Source: a virus. Taken from it: a stretch of 32,022 nucleotides of DNA. The stretch covers positions 1-32,022 of IMG/VR virus record IMGVR_UViG_3300042397_000050. One strand, 5' to 3'. Positions 15,809 to 23,553 of the stretch are shown here, piece after piece (within the stretch, counting starts at the first letter, position 1; each line of letters starts with the position of its first letter). The notes beneath the pieces are model-generated. The model was not told the DNA's origin. It was given only the letters and a program-made list of their open reading frames with translations, and made no database searches. The position numbers and the translations under genes were made by a program.

Positions 15809-18800
15809 TGATAGGAAAAAAGATTAACCAATTAGCGACCGAGTTATCACCAGTTAGTACCGATTTAACTATTATAGGAGACCCGATTAGTGGAGTAAGT
15901 AAGAAGATTACACTTGCACAATTAGGAGCGATATTTAGCGGTGCAGTTAGCTTTTATACTGACTTAGCTTCGTTCCCTGCAACGGGCGATATTAACGTTA
16001 TCTATTGCGCTAAAGACACGCAAAAACTTTATTTGTGGAGTGGTTCGGCTTATACCGAAGTATTCCCTTCACAAGCTTTATTAGATACTTACCAATTAAG
16101 AAGTGAGAAGGGCAACGCTAATGGTTATGCTTCTTTGGATAGTGGCGGTAAAGTTCCTATTAGTCAATTACCAAGTTCTATTATGGAATACAAAGGAACT
16201 TGGAACGCATCTACTAATACTCCTACACTTGCAAACGGAACGGGCGACACGGGCGATGTTTACATTTGTAACGTAGCAGGAACAGTAAACTTTGGCGCAG
16301 GTCCTTTGACTTTTGCGGTGGGCGATTATGTGATTTATAGCGGTACTATCTGGCAGCGTTCAAGCGGTGCGGTAGGTACTGTAACAAGCGTAGCATTAAC
16401 AGTTGGTGGCGATGCGATAAGCGTATCGGGTAGTCCTTTAACTACAAGCGGAACTTTAGGTTTAACTTTTAACGGAACAACGGCTCAGTATATTCGTGGC
16501 AATGGTACTTTAGAAACGTTCCCTACTTCTTTAATAAGCGGAACGGGTAATGTAAATGCTATCCCTAAATTTACTGCTAACACAGTTTTAGGTAATAGCG
16601 TTATGGAAGATGACGGAAACTTTGTTTCAATGCGTGGTTTGAAATTAAACCTAATAGCAGGAACGGGTAACTCAATAAACTTTCAACAAGCTTCGGGTAT
16701 TATTGCGGCAGGTCTTGGTTATAGCAGTATCGGTGCAGCAAGTTCAACAGGTATTAAATTTTACTTAGACCAAAACGTAACCACAAGAAGTTTTGTTTTA
16801 GACACTACAACTATTACAAGCGATACTGAGCGTACTTATAGTATGCCTAATTCAAGCGGTACTTTAGCTCTTACTTCAGATATACCAAGCTTAACGGGAT
16901 ATGTTCCTTATACGGGCGCAACGGCTAACTTAGATTTAGGAAGCTATGATTTAACAACTGACATAATTAACCTTAACCAATTAAAAGCGGTTGGTAGCGG
17001 TGGGTTAAATATTTATTCAAATAGCGGAACGCATATTGCTTTAATGGGCGGTGGCGGTGGTGCAGGTGTTACTTTTTATGGTGGCATTATAGGTACTACT
17101 GGTTCGTTTACATCAAGTGGCAGTAGTGATACATTCGGCATAACACATTCAAGCGGTAGTGGTATTGCTTTAAATATTACTAAAGGTGGTAATGGCGAAG
17201 GCTTATACATAAACAAAACAAGCGGTTCGGGTAACGCTGCAACAATCATAGGTACTTTAAACGCAACTACTTTAGTTAAGTCGGGCGGTACATCAACACA
17301 ATTTTTAAAAGCCGATGGTAGTGTAGATAGCAATACTTATTTAACTACAAGTACGGCATCAAGTACATACGTTCCGTACACGGGGGCAAGTGCTAACGTT
17401 AACTTAGGTGCTAATGATTTATTAAGTAGAAGCGTTTATATTGAAGGAACTGCATCTTTTCAAGCAGGTCTTTTAATGAAGCAGTTAAGCGTTTACAATT
17501 TTGTAACGGGTGCTTATACTCAGATAGCACCAAGCACTGCAACTGAATTAAACATAGTACACAACCAAGCAAACACAACAAGACGCAGATATGCGTTAAG
17601 TGTAGCAGCTTTACAAGACGGAGATAGCTTCCAATATTTAGTACCAAGAAAAGATGGCACGTTTGCTATGACTTCGGACATACCTTCTTTAACGGGTTAT
17701 GTTCAAGGCTCAGGTACAACTAACTACCTACCTAAGTTTACAGGTGCAAGTACAATAGGGAATTCAATAGTTCAAGACGATGGAAGTAGCGTTACAATAG
17801 GTGGAGTTTTGCAAAGTTTTAATGCTTCTCCTATATACTTATTTTCAACTGCAAGTACATCAAATTATGAAGTATTAGCAATAGATAAAAGTTCTACTGA
17901 TGCAAGAATTAGAGTTTACAAAAGTGGAACAGGTAGTTATAGAAACTTAATATTTGAAACAGGTGGCTCAACAAGGCTTACTTTAGATACTTCAGGCAAT
18001 TTAGGATTAGGAGTTACACCGAGTGCGTGGGACACAAGTACAAATGTTAGAGTGTTACAAATGAATGCAGGCTCTTTATGGGGCTTTAGTACAACTGCAT
18101 TTTTAATGGTTCAAAATTCATTTAGCAATACAAGTGGAGTTAGAACTTATGTAAATAATGGTTTTGCATCTGAATATGAACAAGCATCAGGTCAGCATAT
18201 TTGGAAAACCGCTACTTCAGGAACGGCAGGTAACGCTATATCCTTTACCCAAGCAATGACGTTGACAAGTGGCGGGAATTTACTTGTGGGAGATACTACT
18301 AATAGTGGAGATAGGCTTCGTGTTGTAGGAACTGATTACAATAATGCAGCTTATTTATTAGGTGGTTCAACAACCGGTGCATCTTATGGATTGCAAATTA
18401 GAGCAGGTAGTAACTCAAGCGATTATTCATTATTAGTACAAAGTAGAGCAGGAAGCGATTATTTAAAAATTGCAGGTACAGGAGCAGCTACATTCTCAAG
18501 TAGTGTAACGGCAACAATATTTGACTCAACTTCAAATGCTTTTAGATTTAGTGGCAATAACGCTTTATCATTAGTTTCTTTAGGTGGTCAAAGTGTAGTA
18601 AAAATAAACGCAGCAGGATATTGGGGAGTACAATTAGTAGGTGCTAATGACCAAGGAATTTTAATAAATAATGTCGGAAGGGCTTCTATTGGAACAGACC
18701 AAAGTTTAGCTCGTTTGAATGTAAAAAATTCAAGTATTGGAAGTATAACAAGAGGATTAGCATTATATAATAATGGAAGTGATGGAGTTGGAACAGGAGT

Positions 18801-19593
18801 ATCACTTGACTTTTATGTAAATGCTGGAGATGATGATAGATGTGCAAGAATTATATCTACACAATCTACCGCAGGTCTTTATGCAGATTTACAATTTCAT
18901 ACTTCGAATAATGCGTTACCAGTAGAACGTATGCGCATAACCAGTGGGGGGAATGTAGTAATTGGTGCAACTTCATCAAGCCATAAACTTAGAGTTATTG
19001 ATACAAGTGCATCACAAGGTACTGTTATATTTTCAGCCGACAATGCTATATATAATTCAATTCAAGTTTATGCAGCAGGGGCTGATGGATATAATACAGC
19101 AGCAACTGTAATGATTATGGGAAGAAATACATCTACTTCAAGGTCATTAAATGCTGGTGGAACTATCAATGCAAGTGGGGCTGACTATGCTGAATATATG
19201 ACAAAAGCAATTACTGAAAATATTGCTAAAGGGGATATTATAGGTATAGATGCAAATGGTTTATTAACTAACATATATGCTGATGCTATTTCATTTGTAG
19301 TAAAATCTACTGACCCTTCTTATGTGGGTGGAGATAATTGGGGGTCTGGTTTAAAAGGAGAAGATTTAGAAAAAGAAAGACAAAAAGTAGATAGAGTAGC
19401 TTTTAGCGGACAAGTTCCTTGTAATGTTATAAATGCTAAAGTTGGAGATTATATTATACCAATTAACGTAAACGGAAAAATAAAAGGCGAAGCAGTAACA
19501 AACCCAACATTTGAACAATACCAAATTTCAGTAGGTAAAGTTTGGAAGATTATGGAAGACGGCAGAGCTTGGATAGCAATTAAAATAGGATAA
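15808..19593 (+). CDS. Tail fibre protein with self-processing-type C-terminus, 1261 aa
   Basis: N-terminus 'INQLATELSPVSTDLTIIGD' is a virion-attachment type start. The body is Gly/Ser/Thr/Asn-rich with recurring modules: 'TSDIPSLTGYV' near residues 357 and 622, 'YVPYTGA[TS]AN..LG' near 368 and 521, and 'PKFT....GNS' near 250 and 643. From about 1122 the sequence 'SGADYAEYM' (D1126), 'GDIIG', 'DRVAFSGQVPCNV', 'VGDYIIP' and 'VGKVWK' is of the Peptidase_G2 / intramolecular chaperone type, which trimerises the fibre and is then cut off. Receptor binding is probably in the 700-1120 region. GC drops sharply after about 17,800 (see finding). Confidence 0.85.
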   Translation: MIGKKINQLATELSPVSTDLTIIGDPISGVSKKITLAQLGAIFSGAVSFYTDLASFPATGDINVIYCAKDTQKLYLWSGSAYTEVFPSQALLDTYQLRSEKGNANGYASLDSGGKVPISQLPSSIMEYKGTWNASTNTPTLANGTGDTGDVYICNVAGTVNFGAGPLTFAVGDYVIYSGTIWQRSSGAVGTVTSVALTVGGDAISVSGSPLTTSGTLGLTFNGTTAQYIRGNGTLETFPTSLISGTGNVNAIPKFTANTVLGNSVMEDDGNFVSMRGLKLNLIAGTGNSINFQQASGIIAAGLGYSSIGAASSTGIKFYLDQNVTTRSFVLDTTTITSDTERTYSMPNSSGTLALTSDIPSLTGYVPYTGATANLDLGSYDLTTDIINLNQLKAVGSGGLNIYSNSGTHIALMGGGGGAGVTFYGGIIGTTGSFTSSGSSDTFGITHSSGSGIALNITKGGNGEGLYINKTSGSGNAATIIGTLNATTLVKSGGTSTQFLKADGSVDSNTYLTTSTASSTYVPYTGASANVNLGANDLLSRSVYIEGTASFQAGLLMKQLSVYNFVTGAYTQIAPSTATELNIVHNQANTTRRRYALSVAALQDGDSFQYLVPRKDGTFAMTSDIPSLTGYVQGSGTTNYLPKFTGASTIGNSIVQDDGSSVTIGGVLQSFNASPIYLFSTASTSNYEVLAIDKSSTDARIRVYKSGTGSYRNLIFETGGSTRLTLDTSGNLGLGVTPSAWDTSTNVRVLQMNAGSLWGFSTTAFLMVQNSFSNTSGVRTYVNNGFASEYEQASGQHIWKTATSGTAGNAISFTQAMTLTSGGNLLVGDTTNSGDRLRVVGTDYNNAAYLLGGSTTGASYGLQIRAGSNSSDYSLLVQSRAGSDYLKIAGTGAATFSSSVTATIFDSTSNAFRFSGNNALSLVSLGGQSVVKINAAGYWGVQLVGANDQGILINNVGRASIGTDQSLARLNVKNSSIGSITRGLALYNNGSDGVGTGVSLDFYVNAGDDDRCARIISTQSTAGLYADLQFHTSNNALPVERMRITSGGNVVIGATSSSHKLRVIDTSASQGTVIFSADNAIYNSIQVYAAGADGYNTAATVMIMGRNTSTSRSLNAGGTINASGADYAEYMTKAITENIAKGDIIGIDANGLLTNIYADAISFVVKSTDPSYVGGDNWGSGLKGEDLEKERQKVDRVAFSGQVPCNVINAKVGDYIIPINVNGKIKGEAVTNPTFEQYQISVGKVWKIMEDGRAWIAIKIG

Positions 19594-19611
19594 AAAATAA
19601 AAACAAATAAT

Positions 19612-19941
19612 ATGACAACTTTTAAATGGGTAGTATCACAAATGGACACCGCACCGAGCGAAGATGGTTTAACCGATGTAGTTAAAGTAGTGCATTGGCG
19701 TTACCAAGCAGAACAAGTAGACGGAGATAAAACTTACAACGCTGAGGTATACGGAGCGATGGCGTGTGCTACACCTTCGGACACTGACTTTACTGCTTAT
19801 GACGATTTAACCTTCGACAAAGTATGCGAGTGGTTAGTTGCAGGAAACGATGTAGATGCTATGGAATTAAACTTAGATACTCAAATCGAGAACCTTAAGA
19901 ACCCACCTATTATTAACTTGCCATTACCTTGGGAAAAATAA
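19612..19941 (+). CDS. Tail fibre-associated small protein, 109 aa
   Basis: MTTFKWVVSQMDTAPSEDGL followed by VVHWRYQA, 'YGAMACATPSDTDFTAYDDL' and a C-terminal end with LPLPWEK. This 'TFKW.IS.MD....EDGL.DVV..VHWR' protein is widespread near tail fibre genes in unrelated phages (DUF7936 type, from memory). It is compact, acidic and lies 18 bases after the fibre, so it may be a fibre chaperone or virion decoration; function not known. Confidence 0.7.
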   Translation: MTTFKWVVSQMDTAPSEDGLTDVVKVVHWRYQAEQVDGDKTYNAEVYGAMACATPSDTDFTAYDDLTFDKVCEWLVAGNDVDAMELNLDTQIENLKNPPIINLPLPWEK

Positions 19942-19968
19942 TATATCTTTACAAATAAAAAACAACGT

Positions 19969-20355
19969 ATGAAGTACAAACAACTATTACAATTAGTAAG
20001 CAGCATTAATTTCGTTATCGGCAACCAGGACACAAAGACACAAAAGAAGCTTTTTAAAATCTACGAGAAGGTTAAAGCCTATCACGAGGACTATCAAGCC
20101 GAAGTTGAAATCTTGCGTTTAGACAATGCCCAAACCGACGATAAGGACTGCTTACTATTAGATGACAAAGGGAATTACAAATTCTCAAAAGAAGGCATCA
20201 AGAAGCTGACTAAAGATATTGAAGCCTTAAATGATAAAGAATTTGATTTTCAAATAATTAACGTGGCTAACCCCAATGGCTTGGAGAATTTTACCTTCTT
20301 ACAAGATTGGGTTAATGGCGTAGAATTTAACAAACAAGAAGAAGAAGAACTATAA
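19969..20355 (+). CDS. Conserved phage protein, 128 aa, unknown function
   Basis: Helical N-terminal half (residues 1-50) and an acidic C-terminus ending in EEEEL. The central 'DDKGNYKFSKEGIKKLTKDI' and 'DFQIINVANPNGLENFTFLQ' with a following W are typical of a protein found in Bacteroidota phages just ahead of lysis genes. A weak promoter-like TATCTTTA lies at 19944-19951. It meets the holin-like gene as TAATG. No function can be assigned. Confidence 0.7.
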   Translation: MKYKQLLQLVSSINFVIGNQDTKTQKKLFKIYEKVKAYHEDYQAEVEILRLDNAQTDDKDCLLLDDKGNYKFSKEGIKKLTKDIEALNDKEFDFQIINVANPNGLENFTFLQDWVNGVEFNKQEEEEL

Positions 20356-20525
20356 TGGCAAATAACCACCAAGCAGACCAATCAACAATCGTTTCTTTAG
20401 TAAGTGCTACAATTAGCATTACAAATATTCAACCGCTATTCACATTGATTGCAAGTTTGGTGGCTATCGTTTCTGGTCTTATGGCTATTCGATACTATTA
20501 CAAAATGACCAAAAAGCTTAAATGA
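20355..20525 (+). CDS. Holin-like single-span membrane protein, 56 aa
   Basis: MANNHQADQSTIVSLVSATI with a hydrophobic segment at about 26-46 (PLFTLIASLVAIVSGLMAIR) and a basic C-terminus (YKMTKKLK). Start overlaps the previous stop (TAATG) and its own stop overlaps the next start (ATGA). Small size, one span with basic tail, and the place directly before a spanin and lysozyme fit a holin or pinholin, though an accessory membrane protein is equally possible. Confidence 0.65.
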   Translation: MANNHQADQSTIVSLVSATISITNIQPLFTLIASLVAIVSGLMAIRYYYKMTKKLK

Positions 20526-20959
20526 GATTAATACTTTTAGCCTTATTACTTACTTCTTGCGCTTCGGTTAAGAAGTTCGAAAAGCGTTATGATAGCACGG
20601 GGACAACTAAGATTGACTCCGTGCATCTTACTTTTTACGATAGCGTTACTAAGATTATAGAAAAAGAGCAGGTATTTACTAAAGAGGTTACTATCTATGA
20701 CACTATCCGTGTAAAAAAGGATAGCATTATAGTAGTTCCCAAAATCGTAACTAAGTGGGTATACCAGACAAAAGACAAGCAGACCGACAATAGCTTAGTT
20801 AAAAAAGATACAATAGCGTTTAATCGCACAGAAACGGCTCAAATTTCGATTGTAGATAAAAACAAGGTAACTACTCAAAATAACTTTTGGAAGGCTCTAA
20901 TCGGTCTAATAATAGCGATTGTGTTAATTTTAGCATATTGGAATAGATTATGGAAGTAA
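20522..20959 (+). CDS. Probable unimolecular spanin (u-spanin), 145 aa
   Basis: Signal peptide MRLILLALLLTSC with lipobox LLTSC (Cys13 would be lipidated), a periplasmic charged stretch of about 105 residues, then a C-terminal membrane span (about 123-141, LIGLIIAIVLILAYW) ending in basic RLWK. An outer-membrane lipid anchor at one end and an inner-membrane span at the other is the u-spanin topology of T1 gp11, which fuses the membranes in the last step of Gram-negative lysis. The lysozyme gene overlaps its end by 10 bases, which supports the call. Confidence 0.75.
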   Translation: MRLILLALLLTSCASVKKFEKRYDSTGTTKIDSVHLTFYDSVTKIIEKEQVFTKEVTIYDTIRVKKDSIIVVPKIVTKWVYQTKDKQTDNSLVKKDTIAFNRTETAQISIVDKNKVTTQNNFWKALIGLIIAIVLILAYWNRLWK

Positions 20960-21396
20960 ACAAAGCAGGTAGAGATTTAATAAAGCAGTTCGAAGGCTGC
21001 AAGTTAAAGGCGTATCAATGCAGTGCGGGGCATTGGACTATCGGGTTTGGAAATACTTTTTATGAAGACGGGACAAAGGTTAAGCAAGGAGATGTAATTA
21101 CTCAGCAAAGGGCAGACGAATTGTTTGATTACATACTCGAAGATTTTATCAATCAAATAAAACCTTTAATAAAAAGTTTATTGAGCGATAACAATTTTTC
21201 TGCTATTGTTTCGTTTGCTTACAATGTCGGGGTAAATAACTTAAGGAGAAGCACTTTATTAAGGAAGGTAAACGCAAACCCTAAAGACCCTTCTATTCGA
21301 GCAGAATTTATGAAGTGGACAAGAGCCAACAATGTGGTGCTTAAAGGGTTAGTGAGGCGGAGAGAGGCTGAAGCTAAACTATATGAGCAACTTTAG
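20950..21396 (+). CDS. Endolysin, GH24 phage lysozyme
   Basis: Degrades peptidoglycan at lysis. The T4-lysozyme type triad E-x8-[D/C]-x5-T is present: E15 (FEGCKL), C24 and T30 (HWTIGFGN). Downstream 'FSAIVSFAYNVGVNNLRRST' (about 82-101) and 'KWTRANNVVLKGLVRRREAE' match the rest of the fold. No signal peptide or SAR segment, so it needs a holin to reach the wall, in keeping with the two holin-like neighbours. It overlaps the spanin by 10 and the next gene by 14 bases. Confidence 0.93.
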   Translation: MEVNKAGRDLIKQFEGCKLKAYQCSAGHWTIGFGNTFYEDGTKVKQGDVITQQRADELFDYILEDFINQIKPLIKSLLSDNNFSAIVSFAYNVGVNNLRRSTLLRKVNANPKDPSIRAEFMKWTRANNVVLKGLVRRREAEAKLYEQL

Positions 21397-21607
21397 AACT
21401 ATATTAGTAAACTTATTATCAGACGAAAGCAACAGTATTAGCCACAAAAGAGTGGTGGCTATGCTTGGCAGCTTATGTCTTTTTATTTCTTTGTTCTTAA
21501 ACATAATCTTAAAAATTAACCCAAGCGATAAGTTGGTAGATGCGGTATTGTATCTCACGCTCTTTGCTATGGGTTACACCACAATAGATAAATTCAGCAA
21601 AAAATAA
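21383..21607 (+). CDS. Holin-like two-span membrane protein, 74 aa
   Basis: Residues 1-20 are soluble and include SISHKRVV. Two hydrophobic segments follow, about 25-44 (MLGSLCLFISLFLNIILK) and about 51-68 (VDAVLYLTLFAMGYTTID), with a short basic end. The layout 'S.KR....L........IN....P....V..LT....G.TT.DKF' is a common holin-type protein beside lysozyme genes. Overlaps the lysozyme by 14 bases, so coupled translation is likely. It is the better of the two holin candidates, though neither is proven. Confidence 0.65.
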   Translation: MSNFRTILVNLLSDESNSISHKRVVAMLGSLCLFISLFLNIILKINPSDKLVDAVLYLTLFAMGYTTIDKFSKK

Positions 21608-21610
21608 ATA

Positions 21611-22345
21611 ATGCTAAAATCAAAACGCAAACGACTCTTTTTCGATATTGAAGTTTCTGCAAACGTAGGCTTCTTTTGGAGTTCTGGTTACAAACTTAAT
21701 ATTGGTCCTGAAAACATTATTAAAGAACGAGCAGTAATTTGTATCTGCTACAAGTGGGAAGACGAAAAAGAAGTTTATCACTTGCAATGGGATAGTAAAC
21801 AATGCGACAAAAAGATGCTACAAAAATTTGTAGAAGTAGCAAACACGGCATCGGAATTAGTAGGGCATAATGGCGACAAGTTCGACTTAGCTTGGATTAG
21901 GACACGCTGCTTGTTTCACGGGATAGAGATGTTTCCTAAATACGTTACAATCGACACGCTAAAGGTAGCACGTCAAAAGTTTAGATTTAATAGCAACAAG
22001 CTTAATTACATAGCTGACTACTTAGGTATCGGACAGAAGATTAAAACTGAATATAGTTTATGGAAGGACATCGTTCTGCATAAGGACAAAGTAGCTATGG
22101 CTAAAATGATTAAGTACTGCCAAAAAGATGTAGTGTTATTAGAGCAAGTATTTAATGCACTTAAAAACCACATCGAACCTAAAACACATTACGGAGTTAT
22201 CTTCGGACAAGATAGAGGCTCTTGCCCTGAATGTGGAAGCGACGAGATAGTAATACAAATGAGGCGTACAACTGCAACAGGAGTAAAGAAAATATTATAC
22301 AAGTGTAAAACTTGTTTTAAGATACATAGCAAAACCGACAAATAA
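21611..22345 (+). CDS. DEDDy-type 3'-5' exonuclease with zinc ribbon, 244 aa
   Basis: RNase H-like DnaQ/YprB-type fold with the four DEDD metal ligands visible: D12 and E14 (FFDIEVS), D92 in NGDKFD (Exo II N87-x3-F-D) and D173 in YCQKDV (Exo III Y169-x3-D). The tail has a C4 zinc ribbon, C205-x2-C208 and C232-x2-C235, probably for DNA binding. Likely a proofreading or recombination/repair nuclease. No polymerase is encoded in the window, so it may serve host polymerase or recombination with the ERF protein. Confidence 0.85.
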   Translation: MLKSKRKRLFFDIEVSANVGFFWSSGYKLNIGPENIIKERAVICICYKWEDEKEVYHLQWDSKQCDKKMLQKFVEVANTASELVGHNGDKFDLAWIRTRCLFHGIEMFPKYVTIDTLKVARQKFRFNSNKLNYIADYLGIGQKIKTEYSLWKDIVLHKDKVAMAKMIKYCQKDVVLLEQVFNALKNHIEPKTHYGVIFGQDRGSCPECGSDEIVIQMRRTTATGVKKILYKCKTCFKIHSKTDK

Positions 22346-22549
22346 ATGGATAGTAAAATACTTAGCTTAGTAATTGAAGATATGCGTAGCCGTGAGCAAG
22401 TAGGTAAAAAGAAGTACAACTGCACAATGGATAGAAGTGATCTAACAACAGGGCAATGGATAACGCATCTAAAGGAAGAGCTGCAAGATGCAATACTTTA
22501 TTTAACTAAACTTGAACAGATACACAATGCGACTCAAAAAGATATTTAG
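22346..22549 (+). CDS. MazG-like nucleotide pyrophosphohydrolase fragment, 67 aa
   Basis: The run 'REQVGKKKYNCTMDRSDLTT' followed by 'GQWITHLKEELQDAILYLTK' matches short phage proteins with a MazG-type helix: E44-E45-L-Q-D48 would bind Mg2+. The pattern 'R...G..KYG.TM.R.DL....W..HL.EEL.DA..YL..L' is very common in phages. At 67 residues it is a single helical hairpin, much shorter than full MazG; activity would need dimerisation and is not certain. It starts right after the exonuclease stop. Confidence 0.65.
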   Translation: MDSKILSLVIEDMRSREQVGKKKYNCTMDRSDLTTGQWITHLKEELQDAILYLTKLEQIHNATQKDI

Positions 22550-22955
22550 CTTTGGCAACATCTTAGATCGTGATACCTACGAGCAACTAAGGGAATTAGA
22601 TTATACCAACCCAAACTTTAAGGGTTGCGCTGACGAGTTTCAGTTCAACCGGGAGTGGTGGGTTATGTTAGATCAAGGCGAGATAGTAGCTTATTGCGGA
22701 TCAATTTATTCTAAGGGCATTTGCATATTTAACAGGGCGTGGGTTAGAAAAGATTATAGAGGGCAGGGCATACAAAGACGAATGATTAAAACCAGGTTAA
22801 AAGCTGCATCTACTTTTTGCCACATAGCTATTACTTATACAACACTCGACAACTTCCCTTCAGCTAATAACCTAATCTCGTGTGGGTTTAGGCTTTATTT
22901 ACCCGAATATTCATACGGGGGACACGATAAACTTTACTTCCAGAAGCTTTTATAG
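22512..22955 (+). CDS. GNAT-family acetyltransferase, 147 aa
   Basis: Acetyl-CoA binding motif A is visible at 77-88, 'WVRKDYRGQGIQRR' (R83-G-Q-G-I-Q88), followed by a helix (MIKTRLKAAS). The C-terminal 'YTTLDNFPSANNLISCGFRL' completes the fold: the asparagine-rich segment and 'CGF' are the usual GNAT end. The target (protein, aminoglycan or nucleoside) cannot be read. It overlaps the MazG-like gene by 38 bases; an ATG at 22527 would cut this to 23. It is the last gene before the control region. Confidence 0.85.
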   Translation: MNRYTMRLKKIFSFGNILDRDTYEQLRELDYTNPNFKGCADEFQFNREWWVMLDQGEIVAYCGSIYSKGICIFNRAWVRKDYRGQGIQRRMIKTRLKAASTFCHIAITYTTLDNFPSANNLISCGFRLYLPEYSYGGHDKLYFQKLL

Positions 22956-22975
22956 GTAGTATTTTTACTACTTTT
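22956..22975 (+). terminator. Weak terminator-like hairpin after the GNAT gene
   Basis: GTAGTA, loop TTTT, TACTAC, then TTTT: a 6-bp AT-rich stem starting just past the stop codon. GGTAGTA can alternatively pair with a second TACTACC at 22986-22992, and the word TTTTACTAC is duplicated with a 20-base period (22963 and 22983). Possibly regulatory folding rather than simple termination. Confidence 0.4.
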
Positions 22976-22998
22976 GGCTACATTTTACTACCGGCTTT

Positions 22999-23056
22999 GT
23001 CAAGTTATACCTTTACTTTATTACATTTTTAGTCAAGTTTTAGCTTTACTTTGTAC
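22999..23056. repeat. Imperfect direct repeat in the control region
   Basis: Two copies of a 25-base unit starting GTCAAGTT and ending in CTTTACTTT[AG]..AC, at 22999-23024 and 23032-23056, about 33 bases apart. The second copy runs into the 20-bp inverted repeat at 23051-23070. The spacing of close to three helical turns would put both copies on one DNA face. Together with the inverted repeat, this makes 22956-23141 the only rich intergenic control region in the window. Confidence 0.6.
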
Positions 23057-23070
23057 GTATTTGCGTACAA
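23051..23070. promoter_or_regulatory. 20-bp inverted repeat, candidate repressor operator
   Basis: TTGTACG, six bases, then CGTACAA: a perfect 7-bp inverted repeat with the spacing expected for a dimeric helix-turn-helix repressor. It lies 46 bases before the -7 box at 23117, at the head of the early/replication block. No repressor gene is in the window, so the protein that reads it is unknown; the HTH protein at 24230 is one nearby candidate. Confidence 0.5.
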
Positions 23071-23090
23071 TTAAAAATATTTTTTTGACT

Positions 23091-23124
23091 TTTGCACTTT
23101 GTATTGTGTAATGTGTTATCTTTG
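23091..23124 (+). promoter_or_regulatory. Candidate promoter of the replication block
   Basis: TATCTTTG at 23117-23124 is an exact TAnnTTTG -7 box; TTTG at 23091-23094 lies 22 bases upstream. The next start, 23142, follows after 17 bases. The word at 23103-23116 (ATTGTGTAATGTGT) recurs with one change before the promoter at 1145. Upstream DNA contains the inverted and direct repeats, so this is likely the regulated early promoter. Confidence 0.6.
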
Positions 23125-23141
23125 TTGAAACAAAACACAAA

Positions 23142-23348
23142 ATGACACATTTAACCACCTACCAAATGTTCCAATATCAGCGATACGGGAACATATTAAT
23201 TGACGGGGATAGGAGTACATCAAACCCTTATGACCCTGCTTTATTGCCTAAAAACTACGATTACGAAGATGATGATTACACCTTCACTTGTTGGGTAGAA
23301 AACAATGCAGAACTTGAACTTTTAAAAAACGAATTATATGAAGATTGA
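23142..23348 (+). CDS. Hypothetical acidic protein, 68 aa
   Basis: First gene behind the regulated promoter, reading MTHLTTYQMFQYQRYGNILI, then a very acidic C-terminal half (DYEDDDYTFTCWVENNAELE and on to YED). The strong negative charge, tyrosines and early position would suit a small host-takeover protein or DNA mimic, but there is no family match and this is inference only. It overlaps the next gene by 11 bases. Confidence 0.65.
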   Translation: MTHLTTYQMFQYQRYGNILIDGDRSTSNPYDPALLPKNYDYEDDDYTFTCWVENNAELELLKNELYED

Positions 23349-23553
23349 ATTTGTAAAAGAAACTAACCACAGAGGCGATGTTTACTATTATACAACAGTA
23401 GATGGTCGCTACCAAAAAGACACTATATCGTTGGACTACTCACAAGCCTATGAAATATTTATAGGAATGAGAAAAAAACAAGAGCCGACTATCGAAGTAT
23501 TAGAACATTATATTATTAAAGAAACAACACCAGAAACAAATGAGCCTAATTAA
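23338..23553 (+). CDS. Hypothetical protein, 71 aa
   Basis: Starts MKIEFVKETNHRGDVYYYTT with alternating strands up to about residue 30 and a helix 'SQAYEIFIGMRKKQEP'. The C-terminus is acidic and disordered-looking (ETTPETNEPN). The opening 'K.E....TN..G..YY.T..DG.Y' occurs in small early proteins of Bacteroidota phages in my memory, none with known function. It overlaps both neighbours by 11-14 bases, so it is co-translated with the ERF protein. Confidence 0.65.
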   Translation: MKIEFVKETNHRGDVYYYTTVDGRYQKDTISLDYSQAYEIFIGMRKKQEPTIEVLEHYIIKETTPETNEPN

